Shown here: positions 44,395 through 57,513 of the stretch, in pieces
How the letters are laid out: the number at the start of each line of letters is the position of its first letter
How positions within the stretch are numbered: position 1 is the stretch's first letter
Origin: Linanthus parryae
Lineage: Eukaryota; Streptophyta; Magnoliopsida; Ericales; Polemoniaceae
Direction of reading: 5' to 3'
Length of the DNA: 64,000 nucleotides
Assembly: GCA_023055425.1 (NCBI GenBank)
Contig: JALGPY010000008.1
Coordinates: 7,822,501 to 7,886,500 of the forward strand
Made by a program: the position numbers and the translations under genes
Notes under the pieces: generated by a model
Seen by the model: the letters and a program-made list of their open reading frames with translations, nothing else
Told to the model about the DNA's origin: nothing
Databases searched by the model: none

Positions 44395-47300
44395 TGTAAT
44401 ACCCCGTATTTTAATTAAGGGTTATTTGGTAATTTTGCAAAAGTACTTGAGAATTTCAATAAACTTATATTTAAAACTTGTTCTTAGTTTTAGAGTATAA
44501 ATGTACCATTGGACATCTATTGTTATATAAAATTTATTTTGAGGCTATTTTGTAATTTTTGAAACTTGGATAATACTATATGGAACTTATTTTGTATACT
44601 TGGGAAATACTTGTAGTTTTCTAAAAGTGGATTTATACATTTTATTATCTATGAAACTTATATGTGTGTTAGCTATTAATTGGAAATTATATTTTCACCC
44701 CTTAACTTTTAGTTTTACAAAGAAACCTATCATTTATATATATTACATTTTTTTACCCCAACTAGCAATCCAACTCTTGTTATTTGCATTATATTCCTCT
44801 ACCCACTATCTTTGGTCAACTCTAATAAAATAAAATTGTCTATCTCTATCACTCCCATCTAATTATTTTTCTCTTCATGACTACTCCATTACAATAACTC
44901 ACTTCATATGTAAATACTACACCTTATGCATACATACCCCCATCATGTTCATCACCATCACTCTTTTCTCACCTCCACTAACTCTCACATCCTATTCATC
45001 ATCATCATATTCTTCTTCACTCCATTTCTCCATTGAAGAACACCTAATAGCTCTCTTCTCTCTCTCAAAATTCTCTTCCCGTATTTGGGAGTTGACCTCA
45101 CAAAAACACCATGAAAACTTCATTTCCAAGCATCCAAAGCATGAAAAACTTGATTCCAAGCTTTGCACAACTATGGAGGGGAGTCATTTGACCATTCTAC
45201 TCATGAATTGAAGACCCATTTCACTCTTTCCTCACCATCATCTTGAATCATGGTGTAACATTTCTTCTAGTCTTCAATTGATTCATGCATGTCCACCTTT
45301 TGCTTTGATTGATGAAATTTCATCTTAGTTTTCTTCACCTCCATGCTTGATTTTTCATTTACATGGTTAGACCATGTGATTGACTCCAAAATTTTGACTA
45401 TTTCATGAAACCCACACTAGAACCCACATGCATGTTGTGAATGTCATCTTCTTTGCATTGTTACCCAAGAGAGTTTTGATCATTGTGTCAAGAGCATGTA
45501 AAAGTCTTAACTAATGCCTAAAATGATGTTGTTTGGGTGAAAATCAAGTCTCCATAAGTTGCATGTGTCATATAATTGATTTGATCATGTTTTGAGTGCT
45601 CTAGGTGAAAATTGCACATTTTTACAATCTGACCAACTTGTGAAAAATGTATATTATCTCCAAATTTTGTCTCTGTAAAATTTTTAAATCTTGCATATTT
45701 TGAAACTAGACTCAGAGTGTAATACCCCGTATTTTAATTAAGGGTTATGTGGTAATTTTACAAAAGTACTTCAGAATTTCAATAAACTTATATTTCAAAC
45801 TTGTTCTTAGTTTTAGAGTATAAATGTACCATTGGACATCTATGGGTATATAAAGTTTCATTTTGAGGCTATTTTGTAATTTTTAAAACTTGGATAATAC
45901 TATATGGAACTTATTTTGTATACTTGGGAAATACTTGTAGTTTTCTAAAAGTGGATTTTGACATTTATATACAAAGTGTTGTATTTAAAATTATTTGGAC
46001 ATTTTATTATCTATGAATATAACTTATATGTGTGTTAACTATTAATTGGAAATTATATTTTCACCCCTTAACTTTTAGTTTTCACAAAAAAACCTCTCAT
46101 TTATCAATATTACATTTTTTACCCCAACTAGCAATCCAACTCTTTTTATTTGCATCATATGCCTCTACCCACTATCTTTGGTCAACTCTAATAAAATAAA
46201 ATTGTCTATCTCTATCACTCCCATCTATTTATTTTTCTCTTCATGACTACTCATTTACAATAAATAACTTCATGTGTAAATACTACACCTTATGCATACA
46301 TACCCCCATCATGTTCATCACTCTTTTCTCACCTCCACTAACTCTAACATCCTATTCATCATCATCTTCTTCTTCTTCACTCATTTTTTTCCATTGAAGA
46401 ACACTTAATAGCTCCCTTCTCTCTCTCAAAATTCTCTTCCCGTTTTTGGGAGTTGACCTCACAAAAACACCATAAAAACTTCATTTTCTAGCATCCAAAG
46501 CATGAAAAACTTGATTCCAAGCTTTGAACAACTATAGAGGGGAGTCATTTCACCATTCTACTCATGAATTGAAGACCCATTTCACTCTTTTCCTCACCAT
46601 CATCTTGAATCTTGGGGTAACATTTCTTCTAGTCTTCAATTCAGTCATGCATGTCCATCTTTTGCTTTGGTTGATGAAATTTCATCTTAGTTTTCTTCAT
46701 CTCCATGCTTGATTCTTCATTTTCATGGTTAGATCATGTGATTGACTCCAAAATTTTGACTATTTCATGAAACTCACACTAAAACCCATATGCACTTTGT
46801 AAATTTCTTGGTAGTTGCACTTGCATGTCTAGAAAATTTTGATCATTTGTGTCAGCATGTAAAAGTCTTAGTTAATGCCTAAAATGATTTAATTTGGGTG
46901 AAAATCAAGTCTCCATAAGTTGCATGTGTCATATAATTGATTTGATCATGTTTTGAGTGCTTTAGGTGAAAATTGCACATTTTTACAATCTGACCAGTTT
47001 GTGAAAAACGTATATTATCTCCAAATTTTGTCTCTGTTAAATTTTTAACTCTTGCCTATTTTGAAACTAGACTCAGAGAGGGTCAATTTGAAAGAAAATT
47101 CTACTCCATAGCCTTTTTGGTTTGGGAGATATGCTCATTGTAAGTTGAATGTTTTCGGAAACTCTGTTTTTGAACAAGTTTTTCCATTTTCGTTACAAAT
47201 CTCATTTCCAGAAACTTATGGCACCCAATATTTCTTGTGATGAAACCAGACACATAAGGGATTCATTCTGGAGAATATGGGCATTGTTCATATTCTCCAA

Positions 47301-50300
47301 GTAGTAGTAATTGGTCTCAAAGTTGAAACTTTCTTCTAAACATGTCTCTGCATAGCAGTGTTTGTTATTTTTGTAACTTGAGTTTTATAATAGCTATGTA
47401 TGATTTTCTTGATGTTTCTGAAAATAGACACATGTAGGTTAATCATAAATTTATTTCAAAATTTTATGAGATGCTTTTATATGGTTAATATGCCTCTAAA
47501 GTCAAAGCTACAATTCTGTACAGAATTGTAGTTTCACCGTTTTTAGAAAACTTGAATTTTTGAAATTCTAAGTGTATTGTTTGATTTATTTTGATAAGTG
47601 AACATCTTTATATGTGCATTGGTGACATATAGGACTATGTGGCATGTAGGTTTTATTTTTATAATGCATGTGTAAATTAGTTGTAACGATTACGTTATAT
47701 GTGTGATTGTAGACCTCGACCTCGAAGGAGAGACTGGTTCTCGTTGGAGTGCTCGACTTACCTTATCGCTTTTGCTTGTGCTTGATCTTAGTGGTAAGTA
47801 CATATGTACGGCCTTTACATATCAAATGTGCGTATGTGTTTGATGTTTCAAATGAATGCTTGTTATATGAAAAAGTATGAGAATGCATGTTTTCCACTCG
47901 AATGTTGTTAAATTATATTATTCATCTCCTTTGAGAACTCTCGGAAATTACTTGTGAAATTTTGATATTCTGATTCTGGTTATGTGAAAGAGAAGAGCTA
48001 AAATACTTAGGACGATGTCCATAGTACTGTTATTAATGGGAGGCGTCAAGCGATCCTCCATTTTCTTATGGCTAAGACCATTGAAGCAATGCTTCTTATT
48101 ATTGGATAGAACTTTAATGTTCACAAATCCGCCCCCGATGAGCCAAAATGTATCAAGATATTGAGGCCAAGAGACTTATAGAGCTATAGAGTGCTACTTA
48201 TACTTGTAAGGGTCACAACGGTATAGGGGTGTCAACACTTAAGGCCTTTTAGCTAATGTTGTGAGAGGGGTTGACGAATGGGCTCCCTTAACGCTCGGGT
48301 GAAATAGGGTTTGATAGACCCTAGAAGGAACCCGTTGTGATTATTTCGTGATCCCTCTGTCTACATCGATCCTGCTGGTGGCTCTGGACATGCCTCAGCT
48401 AAACTTAACGATTAAATTGGAATTGAAAGAAAGTTTAATTACTCTATTGATGTTGTTTGTGGCTCTAGATATGCCCTAATCGATATAAATGAGTTGAAAA
48501 ACAGTAGCCACTCGTGAATCAATATTTTTATCAATTCAAAGAAACTTTTATACTTTGGAGATTCTAGTGGTTTATGAATTCCTATAGTACTCGTGGTTTA
48601 TTCAAGTTTTAAAGTTAAAAAGTTCTTGCTACGTGGTTACTTATAATTGTTCATAAATTCCCAACTTTCTTACTTATTAATGTTTCAAATCTATTGGTTT
48701 ATTTAAACCTATGCGCGTGTGCCACTCATTGCTTTACATGTCGTAGTGTGTATTTACTCAGTTTTTACTTATCATTTTCTTCAAAACTGCGTCGGCTTTT
48801 GCCATTTTAAAACTGCAGGTCATCAATCAAGGTGGGTTTATGGGAACGCGGATCGAGACGAGGACGTTTAGATCACTTAGTAGATCACATAGCTTATTTC
48901 ACATATTTCTTTTGTAAACTTATCGTCTCAAAGATTTTTGTATTAAATAAATTGTAATATTTGTAAATATAGTTCTTCTTTTGATTATCGATTTTCGCAT
49001 TAACCCTGAACCGAGATCCCGGGTTGTTTCACAGAGAGGGTCAATTTAAAAGAAAATTCGACTCCTTAGCCTTTTTGTTTATGGAGATATGCTCATTCTA
49101 AGTTGCATGTTTTCTGAAACTCTGTTTTTAGACAAGTTTTGCCATTTTTGTAAAAAATCTCATTTCCAGAAACTTATGGCACCAATATTTCTTGTGATGA
49201 AACTATACACACAAGGGATTCATTCTGGAGAATATAGACATTTTTCCTTTTCTCAAAGTAGTAGTAATTGGTCTTCAAAGTTGAAACTTTCTTCCAAACA
49301 TGTCTCTGCATAGCAGTGTTTGTTATTTTTTTAACCTCAGTTTCATAATAGCTATGCATGATTTTCTTGATGTTTCTGAAAGTAGACACATGTAGGTTGA
49401 TCATAAATTTATTTCAAAATTTTAGGAGATGTTTTTATATGGTTAATATGCCTCTACATTCAGAGCTACAATTCTGTCCATAATTGTAGATTCACATGTT
49501 TTACAAAACTTGAGTGTTTGAACTTCTAAGTGTTTTGTTTGATTTATTCGGATAAGTGAACATCATTATATGTGCATTTGTGACATATAGGACTATGTGG
49601 CATGTAGTTTTGCATTTTTGTAATGCATGTATAAATTAGTTGTAACGAATACGTTATACGTGTGATTGTAGACATCGACCTCGTAGGCGAGAGAGTGGTT
49701 CTCGTTGGAGTGCTCGACTTACCTTATCGCTTTTGAATGTGTTTCATCTAAGTGTTAAGTACATATGTACGACCTTTTCATATTAAATGTGTGCATGTGT
49801 GTGATGTTTCAAATGAATGCTTGTTATATGAAAAAGTATGATAATGCATGTTTTCCACTCGAATGTTGTTAAACTATTTAATTCATCTCTTTTGAGAACT
49901 CTCGGAAATTACTTGTGAAATGTTGTTATTCTGATTCTATTTATGCGAAAGAGAAGAAATAAAATACCTCTAATAGACTTAGGATGATGTACAGAGTAGT
50001 GTTATTAATGGGAGACGTCAAGCGATCCTCCATTTTCTTATGGCTAAGACCATTGAAGCAATGCTTCTTATTATTGGATAGAAATTTAATGTTCACAAAT
50101 CCGCCCCCGATGAGCCAAAAGGTATCAAAATATTGAGGCCAAGGGGTTTGTAGAGCTATAGAGTGCTACTTATACTTGTAAGGGTCACTACGGTATAGGG
50201 GTGTCGACACTTAAGGCCTTTTAGCTAATGTTGTAAGCGGGGTTGACGAACGGGCTCCCTTAACGCTCGGGTGAAATAGGGTTTGATAGACCCTAGAAGG

Positions 50301-50997
50301 AACCCTTAGTGATTATTTCGTGATCCCTCTGTTTACATCGATCCTGCTGGTGGCTCGAGACATGCTTGAGCTAAAACTAACGTTTAATTGAACTTGAAAG
50401 AAAGTTGTCTACTCTATTGAAGTTGTTTGTGGCTCTGGATATGCCCTAATTGAATGAAGTGATTTGAAAAGCATATTCTACTCATGAATAAATATCGTTA
50501 TAAGTTCAAAATAACTTGCTTATTCTGGAGATTCTACTGATTTAAGAATTCCTTTAATACTCGTGGCTTATTCAAGTTTTAAAGTCGAAAAATTCTCGCT
50601 ACGTGATTACTTATAGTTGTTGATAAATTTCCAACTCTATTACTTATTAATGTTTCAAACTCTTGGTTTATTTAAACTTATGCTTGCGTGCCTCTCATTG
50701 CTTTACATGTCGTAGTGTGTATTTACTCAGTTTTTACTGATTATTTTCTTCAAAACTGCGTTGGCTTTTGCCATTTCAAAACCGCAGGTCATCAATTAAG
50801 GTGGGGTTATGGGAACGTGGATCGAGACGAAGTAGACACTTAGAAGATCACAACCTTTTTTTTTCTTTAACCAAATTGTACTCAATTTTGAAATAATTGG
50901 TGTACACATTTAATGAGATGTAATCTTAAAAGTTAATTTTCTACTTTTGGTTATCGATTGTCTCTTTAACCCTGAACCGAGATCCCGGGTCGTTTTA
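44395..50997 (+). repeat. 5' LTR of the Tekay-like element, interrupted
   Basis: Pieces 44395-45717 and 49037-50997, about 3.28 kb together, are split by a solo LTR at the word CAGAG. The terminal CA has become TA (CGTTTTA). An 88-codon ORF (44945-45211) is conserved in the 3' LTR at 52729-52992. Confidence 0.9.
45718..49031 (+). mobile_element. Solo LTR of the Tekay-like family
   Basis: A single 3.31-kb LTR (TGTAATACCCCG to GTTGTTTCA) with TSD CAGAG at 45713-45717 and 49032-49036. It lies inside the 5' LTR of the same family and orientation. It formed by insertion of a full element followed by LTR-LTR recombination. Non-coding; the small LTR ORF is broken here. Confidence 0.92.
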
Positions 50998-52139
50998 GCT
51001 GGTATCAGAGCATCGGTTCTCCGGTTAAAGTGACTTTTCGATTTTCATTAGTGGAGAATAAGAAAGATAAAACGTTTCTGAAATTCAAAATCGATTAGGA
51101 TAACTCAAGTTGGTAATAATAAAGTAAACAAGCCGCTGGGAGTCGGGGTACTTACCTGTCATTAATATTGATTTGTACCATACTTGTTGATTAAATGTTA
51201 ACGGCTATTTGAGATGTGAATTGTACAAATTTTACTTGCTTATTTGCATGCGTAGTACTTATGCCCTTGCTTATTTAAATCAAAATGCTTGCAATAGTTG
51301 TGTGATACATATCTATGAATCTTTATGTTTCTATGCTATCTTGTCGACGAGAGAGTAACGACGCTTTGACTTAGAAGACCATGAGGCCATTCTTTTCCTA
51401 CCTATGAGCGCGATTTTTAAGATAATAATTTATTCTATTTCATTTTGAGTTAATTTGACATGGTCGTTCCCAAAATTGGAATGTTTTGACAAAAAAAAGT
51501 ATTCTATAAAAAAAATTAAGAAAAAGAAATTATTTGGTGCGGAGATACCAAATTCCAAGTGATATGGACCACTTTGTTTAGCAGTCCGCTGGCGTGACTC
51601 TTAGTACGAAGGTACTATGAGTTGTACCCGCTGTGTAGACTAAGTTGGAACATTAGAAACACATTCGAGTTGTGATGGAGAGACCCGTTGTGTGACAACA
51701 CATAGTGTTCTTTTCTCTCTCGTATGCGTGGAAAACTTGAGGTTATTGGTTTATCCAATCCTACACAGGTAAGACAATATCTTTTTTCATGCGGATGAGT
51801 CAAGTAAAATGACATGTTAGTTGCGATCAAAGTATTTTGTATCTAAAGCTTTCGAAACGCTTTGTAAACGTGAGAACTTGTATGTTGCTTTAGACCTTTC
51901 AGAATTTGGTGTCGACCTTTTTACTTGAGCTAATTGTATTTGAACCCCTACTAAGATACAAGTGAGAAGAGACTTTACCGACCGAGAGCTTGTTCCCGTT
52001 AATATAAGTGTTGCATATGCATTAGCCTTGCATGCAATTTGCGCGTGCATTAGTTGCATTCTCGTGAAATATGTTCGTAGTTTCACTCAAAAGTTTTCTT
52101 GAGCTTCGGGGACGAAGCTTTGTTTAAAGGGGGATATAA
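50998..52139 (+). other. Interior of the Tekay-like element, no coding
   Basis: Primer site TGGTATCAGAGC at 51000-51011, then a leader, then about 1 kb without gag-pol motifs. It ends with CTTCGGGGACGAAGCTTTG and a polypurine tract (AAAGGGGGATATAA) at 52126-52139. Confidence 0.85.
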
Positions 52140-55100
52140 TGTAATACCCCGTATTTTAATTAAGGGTTATTTGGTAATTTTGCAAAAGTACTTGAGAATT
52201 TCAATAAACTTATATTTCAAACTTGTTCTTAGTTTTAGAGTATAAATGTACCTTTGGACATCTATGGTTATATGAAATTTCATTTTGAGGCTATTTTGTA
52301 ATTTTTGAAACTTGGATAATACTATATGGAACTTATTTTATATACTTGGTAAATACTTGTAGTTTTCTAAAAGTGAATTTTGACATTTATATACAAAGTG
52401 ATGTATTTAAAATTATTTGGACATTTTATTATCTATGAAACTTATATGTGTGTTAGCTATTAATTGGAAATTATATTTTCACCCCTTAAATTTTAGTTTT
52501 CACAAAGAAACATATCAATTATCAATATTACATTTTTTACCCCAACTAGCAATCCAACTCTTGTTATTTGCATTATATGTCTCTACCCACTATCTTTGGT
52601 CAAATCTAATAAAATAAAATTGTCTATCTCTATCACTCCCATCTAATTATTTTTCTCTTCATGACTATTCCTTTACAATAAATCACTTCATATGTAAATA
52701 CTACACCTTATGCATACATACCCCCATCATGTTCATCACCATCACTCTTTTCTCACCTCCACTAACTCTCACATCCTATTCATCATCATCTTCTTCTTCA
52801 CTCCATTTCTCCATTGAGGAACACCTAATAGCTCTCTTCTCTCTCTCAAAGTTCTCTTCCCATTTTTGGGAGTTGACCTCACAAAAACACCATGAAAACT
52901 TCATTTCTAAGCATCCAAAGCATGAAAAACTTGATTCCAACCTTTTTACAACTATGGAGGAGAGTCATTTGACCATTCTACTCGTGAATTGAATACCCAT
53001 TTCACTCTTTTCCTCACCATCATCTTGAATCTTGGGGTAACATTTCTTCTAGTCTTCAATTCATTCATGCATGTCCATCTTTTGCTTTGATTGATGAAAT
53101 TTCATATTAGTTTTCTTCACCTCCATGCTTGATTCTTCATTTACATGGTTAGATCATGTGATTGACTCCAAAATTTTAACTATTTCATGAACCCACACTA
53201 GAACCCACATGCATGTTGTGAATGTCATCTTCTTTGCATTGTTACCCAAGAGGGTTTTGACCATTGTGTCAAGAGCATGTAAAAGTCTTAATTAATGCCT
53301 TAAATGATTTTATTTGGGTGAAAATCAAGTCTCCATAAGTTGCATGTGTCATATAATTTATTTGATCATGTTTTGAGTGCTCTAGGTGAAAATTGCACAT
53401 TTTTACAATCTGACCAGTTTGTGAAAAACGTATACTATCTCCAAATTTTGTCTTTGTAAATTTTTAAAATCTTGAATATTTTGAAACTAGACTCAGAGAT
53501 GGTCAATTTGAAAGAAAATTAGACTCCTTAGCCTTTTTGGTTAGGCAGATATGCTCATTCTAAGTTGCATGTTTTCTGAAACTCTGTTTTTGGACAAGTT
53601 TTGCTATTTTTTTGTAAAAAATCTCATTCCGAGAAACTTATGGCACCCAATATTTCTTGTGATGAAACTATACACACAAGGGATTTATTCTGGAGAATAT
53701 AGACATTTTTCCTATTCTCCAAGTAGTAGTAATTGGTCTTCAAAGTTGAAACTTTCTTCCAAACATGTCTCTGCATAGCAGTGTTTGTTATTTTTGTAAC
53801 TTGAGTTGCATAATAGCTATGCATGATTTTATTGATGTTTCTGAAATTAGACACATGTAGGTTGATCATAAATTTATTTCAAAATTTTAGGAGTTGTTTT
53901 TATATGGTTAATATGCCTCTACATTCAGAGCTACAACTCTGTCCAGAATTGTAGATTCACATGTTTTACAAAACTTGAGTGTTTGAAATTCTAAGTGTTT
54001 TGTTTGATTTATTCGGATAAGTGAACATAATTATATGTGCATTTGTGACATATAGGACTATGTGGCATGTAGTTTTGCATTTTTGTAATGCATGTATAAA
54101 TTAGTTGTAACGAATACGTTATACGTGTGATTGTAGACATCAACCTCGTAGGCGAGAGAGTGGTTCTCGTTGGAGTGCTCGACTTACCTTATCGCTTTTT
54201 CTTGTGCTTCATCTAAGTGGTTAGTACATATGTACGACCTTTTCATATTAAATGTGTGCATGTGTGTGATGTTTCAAATGAAAGCTTGTTATATGAAAAA
54301 GTATGAGAATGCATGTTTTCCACTCGAATGTTGTTAAACTATTTTATTCATCTCCTTTGAGAACTCTCGGAAATTACTTGTGAAAGGTTGTTATTTTGAT
54401 TCTGTTTACGTGAATGAGAAAAAATAAAATACCTCTAATAGACTTTGAACGATGTACATAGTACTGTTATTAATGGGAGGCGTCAAGCGATCCTTCATTT
54501 TCTTATGTCTAAGACCATTGAAGCAATGCTTCTTATTATTGGATAGAACTTTAATGTTCACAAATCCGCCCCCGATGAGCCAAAAGGTATCAAGATATTG
54601 AGACCAAGGGATTTATAGAGCTATAGAGTGCTACTTATACTTTTAAGGGTCACTACGGTATAGGGGTGTCGACACTTAAGGCCTTTTAGCTAATGTTGTG
54701 AGCGGGATTGACGAATGGGCTCCCTTAACGCTCGGGTGAAATAGAGTTTGATAGACCCTAGAAGCAACCCTTAATGATTATTTCGTGATCCCTCTTTTTA
54801 CATCGATCATGCTGGTGGCTCGAGACATGCCTCAGCTAAAACTTACGTTTAATTGAACTTGAAAGAAAGTTGTCTACTCTATTGATGTTGTTTGTGGCTC
54901 TGGATATGCCCTAATTGAATGAAGTGATTTGAAAAGCATATGCTACTCGTGAATAAATATCGTTATGAGTTCAAAATAACTTGTTTATTATGGAGATTCT
55001 ACTGATTTAAGAATTCCTTTAATACTCATGGCTTATTCATGTTTTAAAGTCGAAAAGTTCTCGCTACGTGATTACTTATAATTGTTTATAAAGTTCCAAC

Positions 55101-55461
55101 TCTATTACTAATTAATGTTTCAAACTCTTGGTTTATTTAAACCTATGCTTGCGTGCCTCTCATTGCTTTACATGTCGTAGTGTGTATTTACTCAGTTTTT
55201 ACTCATTGTTTTCTTCAAAACTGCGTCGGCTTTTGCCATTTTAAAACCGCAGGTCATCAATCAAGGTGGGGTTATGGGAACGTGGATCGAGACGAAGTCG
55301 ACACTTAGAAGATCACAACTTTTTTTTTCTTTAACCAAATTGTACTCACTTTTGAAATAATTGTTGTATACATTTAATGAGATGTAATCTTACAAGTTAA
55401 TTTTCTACTTTTTGTTATCGATTGTCTCTTTAACCCTGAACCGAGATCCCGGGTCGTTTCA
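52140..55461 (+). repeat. 3' LTR of the Tekay-like element
   Basis: 3.32 kb, TGTAATACCCCG to CGTTTCA, followed by TSD ACGGC. It contains CATGTCGTAGTGTGTATTTA and an 87-codon ORF (52729-52992), which are also in the 5' LTR. Confidence 0.92.
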
Positions 55462-55930
55462 ACGGCAGCCACCCAACCAAACACACCCGCACACACAGGT
55501 TAAAATACACTGACCACCCTTGAGTTTAGGTCTAATTACACTCCGCTACCTTTGTGTTTTGGAAAAAGACACTCCGCACTTTTTTTCGGATGGAGGCTGA
55601 CGGCTGACTAACAACATGGAGAAAAAGACTACTTTACCCCTGAAATGTTATAAAATTACTCCATATATGTTACCCTAACCCCTCTCCCTCCTTCATTCTA
55701 ACCCTAATCCTTCTCTCTCTTCCCCTCTTTCTCTCTTCCCCTCAATTTGCACAACAAAGAAAAGAATAACCGAGATGAGAGCATCAACAGCAAGTGGAGC
55801 CAAAAGGGGTGAGTCCCACTGTAGAGAGAATCAATTGCCATCGCAGTGACATCAATTGCTTTGATTGAATCCTTGTAGAGATAATATGAAATTACCGCAG
55901 GGTGAATCCCTCAGTTGAGAAGGTTCACTA

Positions 55931-56074
55931 CTTAAGAAGATCGCCGGAAATTACAACGACGCTGGTGGTGCCGTCGCCGGCGTCGATGTCGTGCGGTTTG
56001 GAGAGCTCAACGAGCATCTTCGCACCCGGTTGGAGGACGTTCATTTTCTTGAGTATGGATCCGATCTGCTCCCA
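55931..56074 (-). pseudogene. CCT4: Captured fragment of TCP-1/CCT chaperonin delta subunit
   Basis: On the minus strand 48 codons read [20 protein letters not shown] followed by [17 protein letters not shown]. This is the equatorial-domain segment of group II chaperonins, including the GDGTT[ST]VVV nucleotide-binding motif. The [12 protein letters not shown] context points to the delta subunit. The frame is closed by stops on both sides. Relative to the family the piece covers only about 50 residues near position 80-130. It is a gene scrap carried by the Pack-MULE, antisense to the plus-strand frames. Confidence 0.75.
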
Positions 56075-56097
56075 TCGTGCTCAACTTCTACACCTCC

Positions 56098-56337
56098 ATG
56101 GCTCCACCTCTCCTCCCCTCCTCCTCATTCTACACCCAACCAGATCAACTCCTCATTCGCGACTTCGATTCCCAAACTCACCGCCCTGTCACCGCCGCTG
56201 CAACCACCTCTGCCACCGCCAATTCCGCCCTCTTTCACTTTGGGTATGGCTCTCAATCGACGATTCAGAACAACGAAGACGTGAAAGAGGCCGGAATCGG
56301 TGATGTGTTTCAGAACAACGCTGATGTGTTGAAGTGA
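56098..56337 (+). other. Second captured frame in the Pack-MULE, unrecognised
   Basis: ATG at 56098 opens a Pro/Ser/Thr-rich frame (MAPPLLPSSSFYTQPDQLLI) with AATTSATANSALFHFGYGSQ and a TGA at 56335. GC content is high. It may be the first exon of another host gene, captured next to the CCT4 scrap. No domain is recognised, and it may not be translated. Confidence 0.35.
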
Positions 56338-57222
56338 TGTGTTTCAGATGTCCGATCCAATAGAGGACAACCACGACGGAAAGTGCACCATCGGTACAAC
56401 GGAGGAGATTCGGCCTCAAAACCGCTAACAGATGTTTGATTTGGCTCGATTGGCTCTGGATCCGGGCTGGGTTTGGGTTTGATTTGGCCTCGGTTTCTTT
56501 GGGAAGAAGCAGAGAGAGGCTTGAGTTCGATCGTGAAGAGGTTGGTTTGATTTGGCCTGGTTTCTTTGGTTTAAGCCTTAAGAAACTAAGAAGAAGAAGA
56601 TTGCTTCATCAAAAAGAAGGCATTCAGACCCTTGTTCAGGTGTGTTGTTTGCTGATTCATTCTATTCGCTGCCTGAATTGGTTGCATACTCGTGCCTCAG
56701 AAAGGACAGTTCTTTCTCAAATGGCCAACACATTTGCAACTGGTACAAAATCTGACTGAGAAATTTGAGAAATTAAATTTTTTAGAGAAATTTCTCAACC
56801 AGATTTATATTTTAGATATCTTGTCCTTGTTTCCAGTTTGAGTATTCATAAACACGCAAGTTTTGCTATATTGTTGGTGTTGATGTTTTGGGATTAGTTG
56901 TGATTTTTTTTGGTGTTGATGTTTTGGATTCAAAGGGTAGAGTTCGTGTTGGATGTTTTGGATTTAAAGAGTGAAAACTGGTGTTGGTATTTTTTTGATG
57001 GTGACGTTCTTGGTGTTCTTGATGATAAACTGTCAAAACAATACATGGGGGTAATATGGTCCGAAAAAATTCAATATACCACTTTTCTAACGGAACATGA
57101 CAGAAGGGTGCTAAGTGTCCACGGAATATTCCGTCAAATGGGTGCAGAGTGTCTTTTTCCAAAACACAGGGTAGCGGGGTGGAATTAGTCCTAAACTCAG
57201 GGGTGGTCAGTGTCTTTTACCC

Positions 57223-57513
57223 GCGCACACACACAAGCTTAGCTCTCCATTCACGTACTAACTCTCTCTGTGTGTATGCTACTACTAAACCAAAAAAGCA
57301 TAAGCCTTTAATAGGCATGTACTGTGGTGGTATTCACCAAGAAATTAGGAAATTCCTAATTGCTTTGCCTCCAAGTAAGATACTTTGCCGACTTAGAAAC
57401 AAACTGCACCACCTCCTCTGATTTGTGACCAACATGGGAATAATTCCATGTTATTATCACACCAACTTTGACTTCAAGTTTTACCTAATTAATTCAAGTG
57501 GCATACTTTGACA
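57223..57513 (-). repeat. Left LTR of the copia-type element, last piece
   Basis: Starts with the Pack-MULE TSD copy. AAGCTTAG, GTGTGTATGCTACTACTAAA, TTTAATAGGCATGTACT and ATACTTTGACA match 58829-59115. The polypurine tract (minus) begins at 57514. Confidence 0.9.

Larger units (their letters stand above)
44395..55461 (+). mobile_element. Tekay/Del-like LTR retrotransposon with 3.3-kb LTRs, non-autonomous
   Basis: TSD ACGGC at 44390-44394 and 55462-55466. LTRs start TGTAATACCCCGTATTTTAA and end GATCCCGGGTCGTTTCA, a form typical of Tekay/Del chromoviruses. The primer site TGGTATCAGAGC is at 51000. CTTCGGGGACGAAGCTTTG and AAAGGGGGATATAA precede the 3' LTR; these are the usual pol end and polypurine tract. 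The interior is only 1.14 kb with no gag or pol, so the coding region was deleted. Plus orientation. The 5' LTR is split by a solo LTR of the same family. Confidence 0.92.
55498..57222. mobile_element. Pack-MULE (non-autonomous Mutator element with captured gene pieces)
   Basis: The inverted ends GGTTAAAATACACTGACCAC and GGGTAAAAGACACTGACCAC (right, inverted) continue for about 85 bp (GAGTTTAGG, GTGTTTTGGAAAAAGACACT). The 9-bp TSD is GCACACACA (55489-55497) and GCGCACACA (57223-57231), one mismatch. There is no transposase. The interior 55750-56760 is much more GC-rich than its surroundings and holds an antisense CCT4 fragment plus a second ATG-led frame, which fits transduplicated host exons. 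Confidence 0.85.
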
